This document shows positions 36,215-45,485 of a stretch of 64,000 nucleotides of DNA, piece by piece. The notes below the pieces were generated by a model. The model saw only the letters and a list, made by a program, of their open reading frames with translations, ran no database searches and was not told the DNA's origin. A program made the position numbers and the translations under genes. Origin of the DNA: Salinicola halimionae (GTDB taxonomy: Bacteria; Pseudomonadota; Gammaproteobacteria; Pseudomonadales; Halomonadaceae); contig NZ_PZJQ01000005.1 of the NCBI RefSeq assembly GCF_003206065.1, forward strand, positions 517,453 to 581,452. Reading direction: 5' to 3'. Position 1 is the stretch's first letter, and each line of letters opens with the position of its first letter.

Positions 36215-36838
36215 ATGCAGACGCCTGTGACCGCCCTTTCCGTCGCTGCCCGTCAACCGTGGCGATGGATGCTGCTGCTGGTACTGATGCTGTCGCTCTC
36301 AGGCTGCGGCATCAACAATATCCCGACGCTGGATGAAAAGGTGAAGTCGGCCTGGTCCCAGGTCGAGAACCAGTACCAGCGCCGCGCGGATCTCGTTCCC
36401 AATCTGGTGCAGACGGTTAAAGGGTTCGCCAGCCAGGAACGGGAGACGCTGACGGCCGTTACCGAGGCGCGGTCCAAGGCGACCTCGATCCAGGTCGATG
36501 CCGACAGCCTGAACGACCCTCAGAAGCTGAAGCAGTTCCAGCAGGCCCAGAGCCAACTGACCGGCGCGTTGAGCCGGCTGATGGCGGTCTCCGAGCGCTA
36601 TCCGGATTTGAAATCGAACCAGAACTTTCTGGCGCTGCAGTCACAGCTGGAAGGCACCGAAAACCGGATATCCGTGGCGCGCCGCGATTTCATCCAGGCG
36701 GTCCAGGCGTACAACACCGAAATCCGGACGTTCCCCGGCAAGATCTGGCATAGCGTGTTCTATAGCGACATGCCGATTCGCGAGAACTTCGAGGCCACGG
36801 CGGAAGATGCGGATCAGGCACCCAAGGTGGAGTTCTGA
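36215..36838 (+). CDS. LemA family protein
   Basis: 207 aa. An N-terminal membrane or lipoprotein segment (MLLLVLMLSLSGCG, Cys within a lipobox-like LSGC) is followed by the LemA helical domain: VKSAWSQVENQYQRRADLVPNLVQTVKGFA, later RLMAVSERYPDLKSNQNFLALQ and FNTEIRTFPG-like AYNTEIRTFPGKIW. LemA proteins are of uncertain role and commonly precede TPM-domain genes, as here. Its stop overlaps the next start. Confidence 0.93.
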   Translation: MQTPVTALSVAARQPWRWMLLLVLMLSLSGCGINNIPTLDEKVKSAWSQVENQYQRRADLVPNLVQTVKGFASQERETLTAVTEARSKATSIQVDADSLNDPQKLKQFQQAQSQLTGALSRLMAVSERYPDLKSNQNFLALQSQLEGTENRISVARRDFIQAVQAYNTEIRTFPGKIWHSVFYSDMPIRENFEATAEDADQAPKVEF

Positions 36839-37662
36839 TGCCAGCATTGATGCGACAACGGATTCGACGACCGGGTATGCGCGCCATCTCGCTCACGATG
36901 GGCCTGTGGCTGCTGGCGTTTACCGCGATCGCCCAGGCGGCGCCGGATTTCCCCGAACTGACCGGCCGTGTCGTCGATAACGCCGATCTGCTCGACGATT
37001 CGACCCAGTCCCAGTTGACCGACATGCTGGCGGCTCACGAAGACGCTACCGACGAGCAGGTGGTCGTCGTGACGGTGCCGAATCTGCAGGGCGAGGCCAT
37101 CGAGGATTACGGCTATCAGCTCGGCCGCGAGTGGGGCATCGGCCAGAAGGGCGAGGATAACGGTGCCCTGCTGATCGTGGCGGTGGACGAACGCGCGGTG
37201 CGGATCGAGGTCGGTTATGGCCTCGAGGGCCGGCTGACCGACGCCCAGTCCTCGAGAATCATCAATCAGATCATCACCCCGGCGTTTCGCGACGGCGACT
37301 TCGCCGGCGGGATTACTCGCGGGGCCGAGGCGATGGTCAAGGTGCTGGGGGGCGATCCCCTGGCGGAAGCGCCGCCACAGCAACAGCCCGATCGGCAAGA
37401 ATCGCGGCATATCGGCGGCGCGGGATTCTGGTTCTTCGCGCTGTTCATGATCGTGATGCTGATCGTCCGCAGCGGCGGGGGCGGCGGCGGTCGTGGTGGT
37501 AAACGACGTCGACGCGGTGGCTTCATGGGTGGCGTGCTGATGGGCGGCGCTCTCGGCGGGTCCGGTGGCTTCGGCGGCGGAGGTTTCGGCGGTTTCGGCG
37601 GTGGCGGCTTCGGCGGCGGTGGCGGTGGTTTTGGCGGCGGCGGTGCCTCGGGTGGCTGGTAG
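36838..37662 (+). CDS. TPM-domain membrane protein (YgcG-like)
   Basis: 274 aa. A signal peptide (ending IAQAA near residue 36) precedes a TPM domain: PELTGRVVDNADLLDDSTQSQL, QVVVVTVPNLQG, EDNGALLIVAVDERAVRIEVGYGLEG. A membrane segment (FWFFALFMIVMLIV) and a Gly/Phe-rich tail of about 50 residues ending GGASGGW follow. This layout is standard for the LemA-TPM pair. The function is thought to concern envelope or photosystem-like repair; unproven in bacteria. Confidence 0.92.
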   Translation: MPALMRQRIRRPGMRAISLTMGLWLLAFTAIAQAAPDFPELTGRVVDNADLLDDSTQSQLTDMLAAHEDATDEQVVVVTVPNLQGEAIEDYGYQLGREWGIGQKGEDNGALLIVAVDERAVRIEVGYGLEGRLTDAQSSRIINQIITPAFRDGDFAGGITRGAEAMVKVLGGDPLAEAPPQQQPDRQESRHIGGAGFWFFALFMIVMLIVRSGGGGGGRGGKRRRRGGFMGGVLMGGALGGSGGFGGGGFGGFGGGGFGGGGGGFGGGGASGGW

Positions 37663-37764
37663 GGAAACGCTGAATAAATCGACGAGCAGGATGAAGCGCA
37701 ACGCGGCGATTCGCCTGCGTAGCCATTCGGGCAGTGTTCCCGTAGACGACAGGATAATGACAGC

Positions 37765-38400
37765 ATGGCCTTATTGAGTGAAAGCGAACAACGGCAGGTC
37801 GGCGATGCGATCACCCGGATCGAGCGCGACACCGACGCCGAAGTCGTCACCGTCCTGGCGCGTCAAGCCGACGATTACACCTATATCCCGCTGCTGTGGG
37901 CGGGGCTGACGGCGCTCATCGTTCCCGGCGCTCTGGCCGTGATCGCCAGCTGGCTGAGCGGGCTGGACAGCATCAGCGCCTGGTATCTGCTGCTGGTGCA
38001 GTGGCTGGTCTTCATCGTCCTGGCGGTGGTTTTCCGGCTTCCCACGGTCCTCACGCGCCTGATCCCGCGTCATGTGCGGTTCTGGCGCGCTTCCAATCTG
38101 GCCCGGCGCCAGTTCCTGGACCAGAACCTGCACCACACCGATGCTGGTACCGGCATGCTGATCTTCGTCTCCGAAGCCGAGCGTTACGTGGAGATTCTCG
38201 TCGACCGGGGAATTTCGGATCGACTGGACGATGACACCTGGCAGTCGATCGTGGTCAGCTTCACGGCCAAGGTGAAAGTCGGAGAAACCTTGCAGGGTTT
38301 CCTCGACTGCATCGATAGTTGCGGCGAGCTGTTGAAGACCCATGTTCCGGCGACCCACGAGCGCAACGAGTTGCCGAACCGGCTCGTCGTGCTCGATTAG
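37765..38400 (+). CDS. Second TPM-domain membrane protein
   Basis: 211 aa without a signal peptide. The TPM domain is split by two membrane helices (about 33-55 and 65-90), with the second half GTGMLIFVSEAERYVEILVDRGISDRLDDDTWQ. This is the shorter protein that usually completes the lemA-TPM-TPM set. It lies 102 bases after the previous gene and ends at a strong terminator. Confidence 0.88.
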   Translation: MALLSESEQRQVGDAITRIERDTDAEVVTVLARQADDYTYIPLLWAGLTALIVPGALAVIASWLSGLDSISAWYLLLVQWLVFIVLAVVFRLPTVLTRLIPRHVRFWRASNLARRQFLDQNLHHTDAGTGMLIFVSEAERYVEILVDRGISDRLDDDTWQSIVVSFTAKVKVGETLQGFLDCIDSCGELLKTHVPATHERNELPNRLVVLD

Positions 38401-38435
38401 GCTTCACGTGCCGGCACTTGGCCGGCATCCGGATA

Positions 38436-38470
38436 CGACAACGCCACCGTTATTGACGGTGGCGTTGTCG
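38436..38470. terminator. 15-bp perfect hairpin between convergent genes
   Basis: cgacaacgccaccgt pairs perfectly with acggtggcgttgtcg around a 5-base loop. It lies between the TPM gene and the helicase stop and can end transcription from both sides. Confidence 0.82.
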
Positions 38471-38515
38471 TTGATACTAGCTGAAGCCGTTGATCCGAGC
38501 AGAAACGTCTAACTT

Positions 38516-39964
38516 TCAGACGTTGCCGTTGGGCGTGCCGCCGCCGCTGCGCCGCTGCCCACCACCCGAGCGCTGGCGACGTTGCGCCGGGGCCTCGCTG
38601 TTGCGATTGGCGCCGTCCCGGTTGCCGTTGGCATCGCCGCGCTGGCCTGACGAGGAACCGCGCCCGCCGCCATTGCCGCGTCCGCCCGTATTACCGCGGC
38701 CGCCGGCGTTGCTGGTGCGTCCGCCACCGTTGCTGCGTCGCTGACCGTTCCCGCCATCGTTGCGACGCTGGCCGCCGCGAGGCTGACGACCTTCATTTTC
38801 GTCGACCTTGGGACCGCCACCCGGCGTCGGTTCGAAACCTTCCACTGCCTCGCTGCTCAAGCGTTGGCTGATCAGGCGCTCGATACCGGCAAGCTCCTTC
38901 TTTTCGTCCAGGCTGACCAGTGAAACTGCCTGGCCGCTGGCTCCGGCTCGGCCGGTACGACCGATGCGGTGAACGTAGTCCTCCGCCACGTTGGGTAGCT
39001 CGAAATTCACTACCTGCGGCAACTGGTCGATATCCAGCCCGCGAGCGGCGATATCGGTCGCGATCAGTGCGCGGACGCCGCCACTCTTGAAATCGGCGAG
39101 CGCCTTGGTGCGAGCATTCTGGCTCTTGTTGCCGTGAATCGCCGCAGCCTCGATGCCCTGACCCTCGAGATACTTGGTCAGGCGATTGGCGCCGTGCTTG
39201 GTTCGGGTGAAGACCAGCACCTGCTGCCACTGATGGGTCTGGATCAGGTGCGACAGCAAGGCCGGCTTGCGGCTCTTGTCCACCGGATGAACCCACTGGG
39301 TCACCGTGGCGGCAGCGGCGTTGCGCGGCGTGACCGACAGCTCGACCGGATCGTTGACCATGCCCTTGGCGAGGTTGCGGATCTCGTTGGAGAACGTCGC
39401 CGAGAACAGCAGGTTCTGACGCTGCTTGGGCAGCACCGCCAGAATCTTGCGGATATCATGAATGAAGCCCATGTCGAGCATGCGATCCGCTTCGTCGAGC
39501 ACCAGCACTTCGAGCTTGTCGAAGCGAACCATTTTCTGCTGATAGAGATCGAGCAGGCGTCCCGGCGTGGCAACGAGAATGTCGACGCCCTGGCGCAGGG
39601 TGGCAATCTGCGGGTTGATCTTGACCCCGCCAAAGACCACGGCGCTTTTCAGTGGCAGATGCTTGCCGTAGGTCGCCACGCTCTCGCCGACCTGAGCGGC
39701 GAGCTCTCGGGTCGGGGTCAGAATCAAGGCACGTACTGGAATCTGTGAACCACCCTGGGGGCGTTCAGCTTGGGACAGGCGGTGCAGGATCGGCAGGGTG
39801 AAACCTGCCGTCTTGCCGGTACCCGTCTGTGCGGCCGCCATGACATCTCTTCCCTCGAGGACGGCGGGAATCGCCTGTGACTGAATCGGGGAAGGGGTGT
39901 CGTAGCCTTGTTCGGCAACGACTTTCAGCAACGGGGCACTAAGGCCCAGTGAGGCAAAACTCAT
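38516..39964 (-). CDS. rhlE: DEAD-box RNA helicase, RhlE type
   Basis: 482 aa. [33 protein letters not shown] is the RhlE start. Motifs are [33 protein letters not shown] and [13 protein letters not shown]. The C-terminal 90 residues are low complexity, rich in Gly, Arg, Asn and Ser (repeats such as [14 protein letters not shown]), an RGG-like RNA-binding tail. It acts in RNA remodelling, ribosome assembly and cold growth. Two DEAD-box genes lie within 9 kb. Confidence 0.92.
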   Translation of the reverse strand: MSFASLGLSAPLLKVVAEQGYDTPSPIQSQAIPAVLEGRDVMAAAQTGTGKTAGFTLPILHRLSQAERPQGGSQIPVRALILTPTRELAAQVGESVATYGKHLPLKSAVVFGGVKINPQIATLRQGVDILVATPGRLLDLYQQKMVRFDKLEVLVLDEADRMLDMGFIHDIRKILAVLPKQRQNLLFSATFSNEIRNLAKGMVNDPVELSVTPRNAAAATVTQWVHPVDKSRKPALLSHLIQTHQWQQVLVFTRTKHGANRLTKYLEGQGIEAAAIHGNKSQNARTKALADFKSGGVRALIATDIAARGLDIDQLPQVVNFELPNVAEDYVHRIGRTGRAGASGQAVSLVSLDEKKELAGIERLISQRLSSEAVEGFEPTPGGGPKVDENEGRQPRGGQRRNDGGNGQRRSNGGGRTSNAGGRGNTGGRGNGGGRGSSSGQRGDANGNRDGANRNSEAPAQRRQRSGGGQRRSGGGTPNGNV

Positions 39965-40351
39965 TCGGTATTCTCTAGGTCGCGGCGATTGGCGAAGCGA
40001 AGCGGCTACGCTCTACCGGGGAATGCCAGTGCTGGCTGATGCGCCTGGAGGCGACAAAAAGGAGGGTCGTCGACTTTTTCAGCTTCGCGTGACGACGGTC
40101 AGACAGATAACGGCAATGGGCACGCAGCTTAACGCATGTGCGGGCCCGCCGCCATCCGATACTGCGACTATCGTAGAATGGCGTTCGCCATCGGTTTCAT
40201 GACGACGCAGATTAATGAAGTGCCTGCCCGCTAGCCTCCAGCCGAAGTAAGGACTGACTGGGGCGGTGGGGAATGTCGCGATGGTTTGCGCTGACTACGA
40301 TGAAATAATGATAGTCGTGTTGAGATCAACGTGATGGAGAGGAGAGCAACA
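39965..40351. other. Divergent intergenic region of rhlE and the VOC gene
   Basis: 387 bases without a supported gene. The rhlE side probably carries a long 5' leader, as is common for DEAD-box genes. The side near 40300 is AT-rich (gatgaaataatgatagtcg) and is a plausible promoter for the VOC gene. No ncRNA could be assigned. Confidence 0.4.
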
Positions 40352-40726
40352 ATGCACAGGAGCCGTCTGGCAGCACTCGTTATCGACAGCCAAGTCGACG
40401 AGAAATCTTCCGCCATCGATTTCTGGGCCGGGGCGCTGGGTTGGCGGTGCCACGAGGTCGATGGAAAATACGGCAAACTGGATACGCCACCCAATCAGCC
40501 TGACGTGTTGATCCAGCAGGTTGATCATCCCAGCCGGGTTCATCTGGATATCGAAAGCGACGATATCGACGCAGAAGTGGCCCGGCTGGAACGGCTGGGT
40601 GCGACGGTCATCGAGCGACTGGAACGCTGGACTGTCATGCAAGCGCCCACGGGTCACCGGTTCTGCGTCGTTCATCCGCAACGGGCGGACTTCGGTGGCA
40701 GTGATGACGTCAACGTATGGATCTGA
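40352..40726 (+). CDS. VOC-superfamily (glyoxalase-like) protein
   Basis: 124 aa from ATG 40352, preceded by GGAGAGGAGAG-type purines. Paired beta-alpha-beta modules are visible: SAIDFWAGALGWRC and VHLDIESDDIDAEVARLERLGATVIE, ending PTGHRFCVVHPQ. The Glyoxalase_6-like group has no assigned substrate. It stands before the glycerophosphodiesterase gene with 76 bases between. Confidence 0.87.
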   Translation: MHRSRLAALVIDSQVDEKSSAIDFWAGALGWRCHEVDGKYGKLDTPPNQPDVLIQQVDHPSRVHLDIESDDIDAEVARLERLGATVIERLERWTVMQAPTGHRFCVVHPQRADFGGSDDVNVWI

Positions 40727-40802
40727 CTTGGTCGCTAGCGGGTTATCGGGTAGCGTCAGTACCGGATCGGGCCGGGAACCCGGTATCAACTAGGAGATCG
40801 CG

Positions 40803-41963
40803 ATGACCACTTCGACACGTTGCTGGCTATTGGCCTGTGGTGTCAGCCTGCTACTGCCGGTCAGTACCGTCCATGCAGCCGACACTCACGACGACAGCGA
40901 ACCGCAAGGCTCGACGCTGTGTACCAAGATCCCGATACCCTGCGATGCGGTGATCGCCCACCGGGGGGCGTCCTATCAGGCGCCGGAGTCGACTCGACCC
41001 GCCTATCTGCTGGCGCGAGATCTGGGTGTCGACTATCTGGAGCTGGATCTGCAACGCACCAAAGATGGTGTACTGGTGGCCGTTCACGACAATACATTGG
41101 GCCGCAACACCAATGTGGCCGAGGTGTTCCCCGATCGTGTCGACGCGCCGGTATCCAGTTTCACGCTGGACGAGCTCGAGCAGCTAGACGCCGGCAGCTG
41201 GTTCAACGCCAGCTACCCCGATCGCGCCCGTGATAGCTACTCCGGCCTCAAGATACTGACGCTGGATGAAGTGATCGACATCGCCGAGGATGGCAAAAAT
41301 CACCCCGGGCTATATATCGAGACCAAGGTGCCTGAACAGTTTCCCGGCATCGAAGAAGATCTGCGCGAGAAGCTCGCGACGCGGGGCTGGCTGAATGATG
41401 AGACGAAATCCCGGCAGGCTGCCGAGAAGGGGGCCGTAAGAGTTGGAGACACGCCGGGTCGCGTGGTAATGCAGACCTTTTCCAAGGCCAGTCTGAAGGC
41501 GTTGGAAACGGCCATGCCGAATGTGCCGCGGGTGCTTCTGCTATGGCTAGGCAAGGGCGGGATCGAGGCGGCACCGGGCAAGCCGCAGGGTAACGACGAG
41601 AGTACGGCCGATTACTACGCCCGTCAGCAGGTCGCCTCACCGGAGGCGTATCGGTCTTGGCTCGATTTGGCCAAGGCGCACGGGGCGATCGGGGTCGGGC
41701 CGTCGGCGGTACAGTCCGAGCATGACGGGCCTTTCAGCAGCCAGTTCAGCTACATGGATCTGGCCGAACCGTGGATGATCGGCATGGCCCATGACGATGG
41801 CATGCTGGTGCATCTCTACACCGTCGATGAGCCGGCGGATTTCGAACGCTATCAGCAGCGCGGCGTCGATGGTTTCTTCACCAACCGGGCCGAACGGCTG
41901 CTGGAATTTTACGGGCACCCGCCTCAGGATCAGGATGCCATCCTGAAACGTTACGGTTATTGA
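40803..41963 (+). CDS. Exported glycerophosphodiester phosphodiesterase
   Basis: 386 aa with a signal peptide ending VHAA (about residue 26). It hydrolyses deacylated phospholipids to glycerol-3-phosphate and an alcohol in the periplasm. The catalytic motif IAHRGASYQAPEST (His53), the metal ligands in LELDLQRTKDG (Glu80, Asp82) and His95 in VAVHDNTL are intact. The C-terminus VDEPADFERYQQRGVDGFFTNRAERL is typical of GlpQ-like enzymes. AGGAG precedes the ATG. Confidence 0.93.
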   Translation: MTTSTRCWLLACGVSLLLPVSTVHAADTHDDSEPQGSTLCTKIPIPCDAVIAHRGASYQAPESTRPAYLLARDLGVDYLELDLQRTKDGVLVAVHDNTLGRNTNVAEVFPDRVDAPVSSFTLDELEQLDAGSWFNASYPDRARDSYSGLKILTLDEVIDIAEDGKNHPGLYIETKVPEQFPGIEEDLREKLATRGWLNDETKSRQAAEKGAVRVGDTPGRVVMQTFSKASLKALETAMPNVPRVLLLWLGKGGIEAAPGKPQGNDESTADYYARQQVASPEAYRSWLDLAKAHGAIGVGPSAVQSEHDGPFSSQFSYMDLAEPWMIGMAHDDGMLVHLYTVDEPADFERYQQRGVDGFFTNRAERLLEFYGHPPQDQDAILKRYGY

Positions 41964-42079
41964 CGCGCCAAGGACTTCACGACTCGATGGTTGACATGAG
42001 TCGAGGGTCACCGTGATGAACGCGCACCGGCGCAGTGCCGGTGCCGAACACTCTCATTTCCCAGTGAAGGATTCGAATC

Positions 42080-42370
42080 ATGAATTCCCCCCGTCCCCAG
42101 GCCCAACCCAGTGTACAAGTGGACAACGACCGGGTTCGGATCACCGAATGGCGGTTCCCGCCAGGCGGTGAAACCGGCTGGCATGCGCATGACTGCGACT
42201 ACGTCGTGGTGCCGCAGACTACCGGCAAGCTTGAACTCGAGACGTTGGACGGGCATACGTTCTCGACTCTGGAAGCGGGCGTTTCCTACTACCGAGAAAA
42301 GGGCGCCGAACACAACGTGGTCAACGCCAACGATGTCGAGTTCGTGTTCGTCGAGATCGAGGTCAAGTAG
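42080..42370 (+). CDS. Cupin-domain protein
   Basis: 96 aa single cupin. The first motif appears as GGETGWHAHDCDYVVVPQTTGKL (two His of the metal site) and the second as GVSYYREKGAEHNVVN. Small cupins of this type bind a metal and often sense or isomerise a small ligand. Function unknown. Spaced about 120 bases from the previous gene. Confidence 0.88.
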   Translation: MNSPRPQAQPSVQVDNDRVRITEWRFPPGGETGWHAHDCDYVVVPQTTGKLELETLDGHTFSTLEAGVSYYREKGAEHNVVNANDVEFVFVEIEVK

Positions 42371-42409
42371 CGTTTTCTCGCCGCGAGACGATGGCGCCAC
42401 TTCGATCCA

Positions 42410-42440
42410 TGGAGGATAATTGCGGGTCGGTTATCCTCCA
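42410..42440. promoter_or_regulatory. Inverted repeat before the SEC-C gene
   Basis: tggaggataa (42410-42419) and ttatcctcca (42431-42440) are perfect 10-base arms around 11 bases, ending 19 bases before the ATG at 42460. This is operator-like; it could also be a hairpin after the cupin gene, but no T-run follows. Confidence 0.5.
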
Positions 42441-42459
42441 CTCGTTACGGTAGCGCTCC

Positions 42460-42672
42460 ATGTCCCAATCTCATGTCCACGGCCCGGATTGTCAGCACGA
42501 CCACGGCGCCTCTAGTCACAGCCACGAGGCTCCCGGCCACGTTCATGGCCCGCACTGCCAACATCATCACGAGCCGCAAGCGCCGGTGCGCAACGCACTC
42601 AAGGAAGTGGGGCGCAACGACCCTTGCCCCTGCGGCAGTGGCAAGAAATTCAAGAAGTGCCACGCTGGCTGA
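42460..42672 (+). CDS. His-rich SEC-C motif mini-protein
   Basis: 70 aa. The first 42 residues carry thirteen His and two Cys ([10 protein letters not shown], then [21 protein letters not shown]), a likely metal-binding tail. The last 23 form a SEC-C zinc module, [18 protein letters not shown]. In SecA and other proteins this module binds zinc and SecB or the ribosome. Here it stands almost alone, so the product may be a small zinc-binding adaptor or metal buffer. It converges with the LysR gene 6 bases away. Confidence 0.85.
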   Translation: MSQSHVHGPDCQHDHGASSHSHEAPGHVHGPHCQHHHEPQAPVRNALKEVGRNDPCPCGSGKKFKKCHAG

Positions 42673-42678
42673 ACGCCG

Positions 42679-43593
42679 TCACGGCTTGCCGGAATCCATC
42701 ATCCCCTTGAGGTGCTCGACGAACGCGGCGGTCGCCGCTGGCAGCGTGCGATTGGCAAGTGTCTGCAGTTCCACGTGCCGTGCATCCATGCCAGCATCGC
42801 GAATCGGCACGGCGACGACGCGATCCTGGAGCAGCCGGTGGCGAACCGAAACTTCCCCGGCCAGAGCAATGCCGCCGCCAAGCATGGCAAAATTGACCAG
42901 CGCTTCGGTGTAGTTGCTGGTGAAGATCGATTCGAAGATCAGATTCTGCTGGCTGCAGCAGATATCGAACAGCTGGCGTAGTGTGGTTTCCGGCGGCGGT
43001 AGGGCAATGGTGTGGCTCTGCAACTGCGCCAGAGTTACCTGCTGCCTGCCCGCTAACGGGTGTTCGTGCGCCATCAATGCGTGAATGCGCGAACGCTGAC
43101 GTGATTCCACTTGGATGTCGCGCTCCGGGGCCAGACTGAAGGTCAACCCGATATCCGCCTCTCCTTCGCGTACCTTACGCGTCACCTCGGCCGGCGAATT
43201 CACGCTGAGCCGAAATTGAATGCCCTGATAGCGACGACGGAACTGGGTGATCGCCAGGGGAATGAAATCCACCGCAAACCCTTCCGAGCTGGCCAGGCGA
43301 ACCGTGCCTCGCTCGAGCCCCTGCAGCGCCAGAATCTCACTGGCAACCCGGTCGGTTTCCAATTGCATGCGTCTGGCATGCGCGGCCAGCAGCTCACCGG
43401 CGGCGCTCGGCACCATACCTCTGGCGCGGCGCTCGAACAGCTGAGTATCAAGCTCGGACTCGAGCCGGGCAATCTGGCGGCTGATCGCGGAGGCTGCCAC
43501 GTTGAGCTTGAGCGATGCCTCGCTGATCGAGCCGTTTTTTATCACCGCGAGAAAATAGCGCAGCGCGGTTTCCTGGAGGGCACGACTGTTCAT
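42679..43593 (-). CDS. LysR-family regulator of the peptide operon (predicted)
   Basis: 304 aa from ATG 43593; a GTG two codons upstream is possible. The helix-turn-helix is KNGSISEASLKLNVAASAISRQIARLE, followed by a normal effector domain (RGTVRLASSEGFAVDF, MLGGGIALAGE). It is divergent from the peptide transport and peptidase operon starting at 43891, which makes that operon the likely target. Confidence 0.9.
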   Translation of the reverse strand: MNSRALQETALRYFLAVIKNGSISEASLKLNVAASAISRQIARLESELDTQLFERRARGMVPSAAGELLAAHARRMQLETDRVASEILALQGLERGTVRLASSEGFAVDFIPLAITQFRRRYQGIQFRLSVNSPAEVTRKVREGEADIGLTFSLAPERDIQVESRQRSRIHALMAHEHPLAGRQQVTLAQLQSHTIALPPPETTLRQLFDICCSQQNLIFESIFTSNYTEALVNFAMLGGGIALAGEVSVRHRLLQDRVVAVPIRDAGMDARHVELQTLANRTLPAATAAFVEHLKGMMDSGKP

Positions 43594-43811
43594 TGCCACT
43601 GTGGCGTCCTTGATTCTTGTTCACTGCATGATCGTGGGCTTTGTTTTTATTAGCGTTTGCCGAAATGGCAATGGTTGATTCTAAACATTGTACTTGTGGC
43701 ATGGGTAGGCGTTCGATAGCTTCGAGGCAACCGGCGTCGGCCCGAAGGCGGCTGCACAACATAAGATCCGATCGCCTGCGACACGCCAATGACGGTAGTC
43801 CGGGCTCTCGT

Positions 43812-43884
43812 GCAGCAACATTCTTTCATCCAACAACAGTCCTTGACCCAGCAACACGCTCTCATCTAACAACACAACAATGAG
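43812..43884 (+). promoter_or_regulatory. CA-rich leader before the peptide-binding protein gene
   Basis: The leader is rich in C and A with repeated caaca elements (ccaacaaca, cagcaaca, taacaacacaaca) and reaches to 11 bases before the ATG, just before GAGG. CACAACA is at 43873-43879. In enterobacteria, CA-rich leaders of dpp/opp mRNAs are bound by the small RNA GcvB, and A-rich triplet motifs are bound by Hfq/Crc in pseudomonads. Either control is possible here. Confidence 0.4.
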
Positions 43885-43890
43885 GTTGAA

Positions 43891-45411
43891 ATGCGATCTA
43901 ACCTGACGCTTTGCCACATCGTGGTTGGTACGACGCTGTGCTGTCTGTCGCTACCGGCGTTGGCCAACAAAGCCAACGATACGCTGGTATACGCTTCCGA
44001 CAGCGAGCCCGAGAACATCAGCCCATATCACAACAATCTGCGGGAAGGGGTGATCATTTCGCACCTGGCTTGGGACACGTTGATTTATCGCAATCCAGAG
44101 ACCAACGACTACGAACCGATGCTCGCCACCAAGTGGAATTGGGTCGATGACACCACGCTGGAGATGACGTTGCGTGAAGGCGTGACCTTCCAGAACGGCG
44201 AGCCGTTCAACGCCGATGATGTCGTATTTACCTTTAACTACGTGGTGTCACCGGACTCGAAGGTGGTCACGCGCCAGAACACCGACTGGATCAAGAGCGT
44301 CGAGAAGATCGACGACACCCATGTTCGCTTCCATCTCAACGGACCTTTCCCGGCCGCGCTGGAATATCTTTCCGGTCCGCTCCCGGTCTTTCCGGATCAG
44401 TATTTTCAGAAAGTCGGTCTCGAGGGCTTCAGCAAGAAGCCGATCGGCACCGGCCCTTATCGCATTACCGAAGTGACGCCGGGAGAGGGGGTCAAAATGA
44501 CCCGAAACGACGATTATTTCGCCGATAGCCCGATCGGAAAGCCCCACATCGGCAAGCTCGAGTTCAAGGTGATCCCTGATCAGGACTCACGCGTGGCGCA
44601 GTTGATGACCGGACAGGTCGACTGGATCTGGCGTGTACCGGCGGATCAGGCCGAGCAGATGCAGGGAATGCCCAATCTGACCGTGGACAGCGGCGAGACC
44701 ATGCGGGTGGGATATGTGTCTTTCGATGCCGCCAAGCGCGAAAATTCCCCGCTGAGCCACCTCGAGGTTCGCCAGGCGATCAATCACGCGATCAACCGTC
44801 AGGGTATGGCCGACAATCTGGTGCGCGGCGGCAGCCGCCCCCTCTATGCGCCATGTTTTCCGGCCCAGTTCGGCTGCAAGACTCAGGATGTCGTCGAGTA
44901 CGACTACGATCCGGACAAGGCGCGTCAATTGCTGGCGGATGCCGGGTACGGCGACGGTTTCGAGCTGAATCTCTATGCCTACCGCGAGCGAGACTACGCC
45001 GAGGCGATGATCGGCGATCTGCGCAATGTCGGCATTCGCGTCAACCTACGCTTCATGACCTCGCCGGCCTTGCTCGAGCAGCAGCGCGGCGGCAACACCG
45101 ACATGTCGTTCAAGACCTGGGGCTCCTATTCAGTCAATGACGTTTCCGCGTTCACCAGTGTCTATTTCGGTGGCGGCGCTGACGATCACTGGCAGGACGA
45201 GCAGGTCCAGTCCTGGCTGCACACCGGCGATACGTCCGTCGATCCTGAAGTTCGCAAGGAAAATTATCGGAAGGCGCTCCAGCGAATCTCGGAGAAGGCT
45301 TACTGGGCGCCACTGTTTTCTTACTCCACCTACTACGCCTATACCTCCGATCTGAATTTCTCCCCTTATCCGGACGAGCTGCCGCGGTTTGCCGAGGCCA
45401 GCTGGAAGTAA
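43891..45411 (+). CDS. Peptide ABC transporter substrate-binding protein
   Basis: 506 aa, family 5 solute-binding protein, with a signal peptide ending LPALA (about residue 25). TLVYASDSEPENISPYHNN starts the mature fold. LREGVTFQNGEPFNADDVVFTF and FSKKPIGTGPYRITEV are the standard family blocks. It delivers peptides or related amides to the permeases encoded next. First gene of the operon. Confidence 0.93.
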   Translation: MRSNLTLCHIVVGTTLCCLSLPALANKANDTLVYASDSEPENISPYHNNLREGVIISHLAWDTLIYRNPETNDYEPMLATKWNWVDDTTLEMTLREGVTFQNGEPFNADDVVFTFNYVVSPDSKVVTRQNTDWIKSVEKIDDTHVRFHLNGPFPAALEYLSGPLPVFPDQYFQKVGLEGFSKKPIGTGPYRITEVTPGEGVKMTRNDDYFADSPIGKPHIGKLEFKVIPDQDSRVAQLMTGQVDWIWRVPADQAEQMQGMPNLTVDSGETMRVGYVSFDAAKRENSPLSHLEVRQAINHAINRQGMADNLVRGGSRPLYAPCFPAQFGCKTQDVVEYDYDPDKARQLLADAGYGDGFELNLYAYRERDYAEAMIGDLRNVGIRVNLRFMTSPALLEQQRGGNTDMSFKTWGSYSVNDVSAFTSVYFGGGADDHWQDEQVQSWLHTGDTSVDPEVRKENYRKALQRISEKAYWAPLFSYSTYYAYTSDLNFSPYPDELPRFAEASWK

Positions 45412-45485
45412 CGTCTTTCGATATCCGTAACCGTTCGCGTGGCCCCGTGCTTGATCGACGAGGTCGCGTGGCGTGAGGAGGTTTC

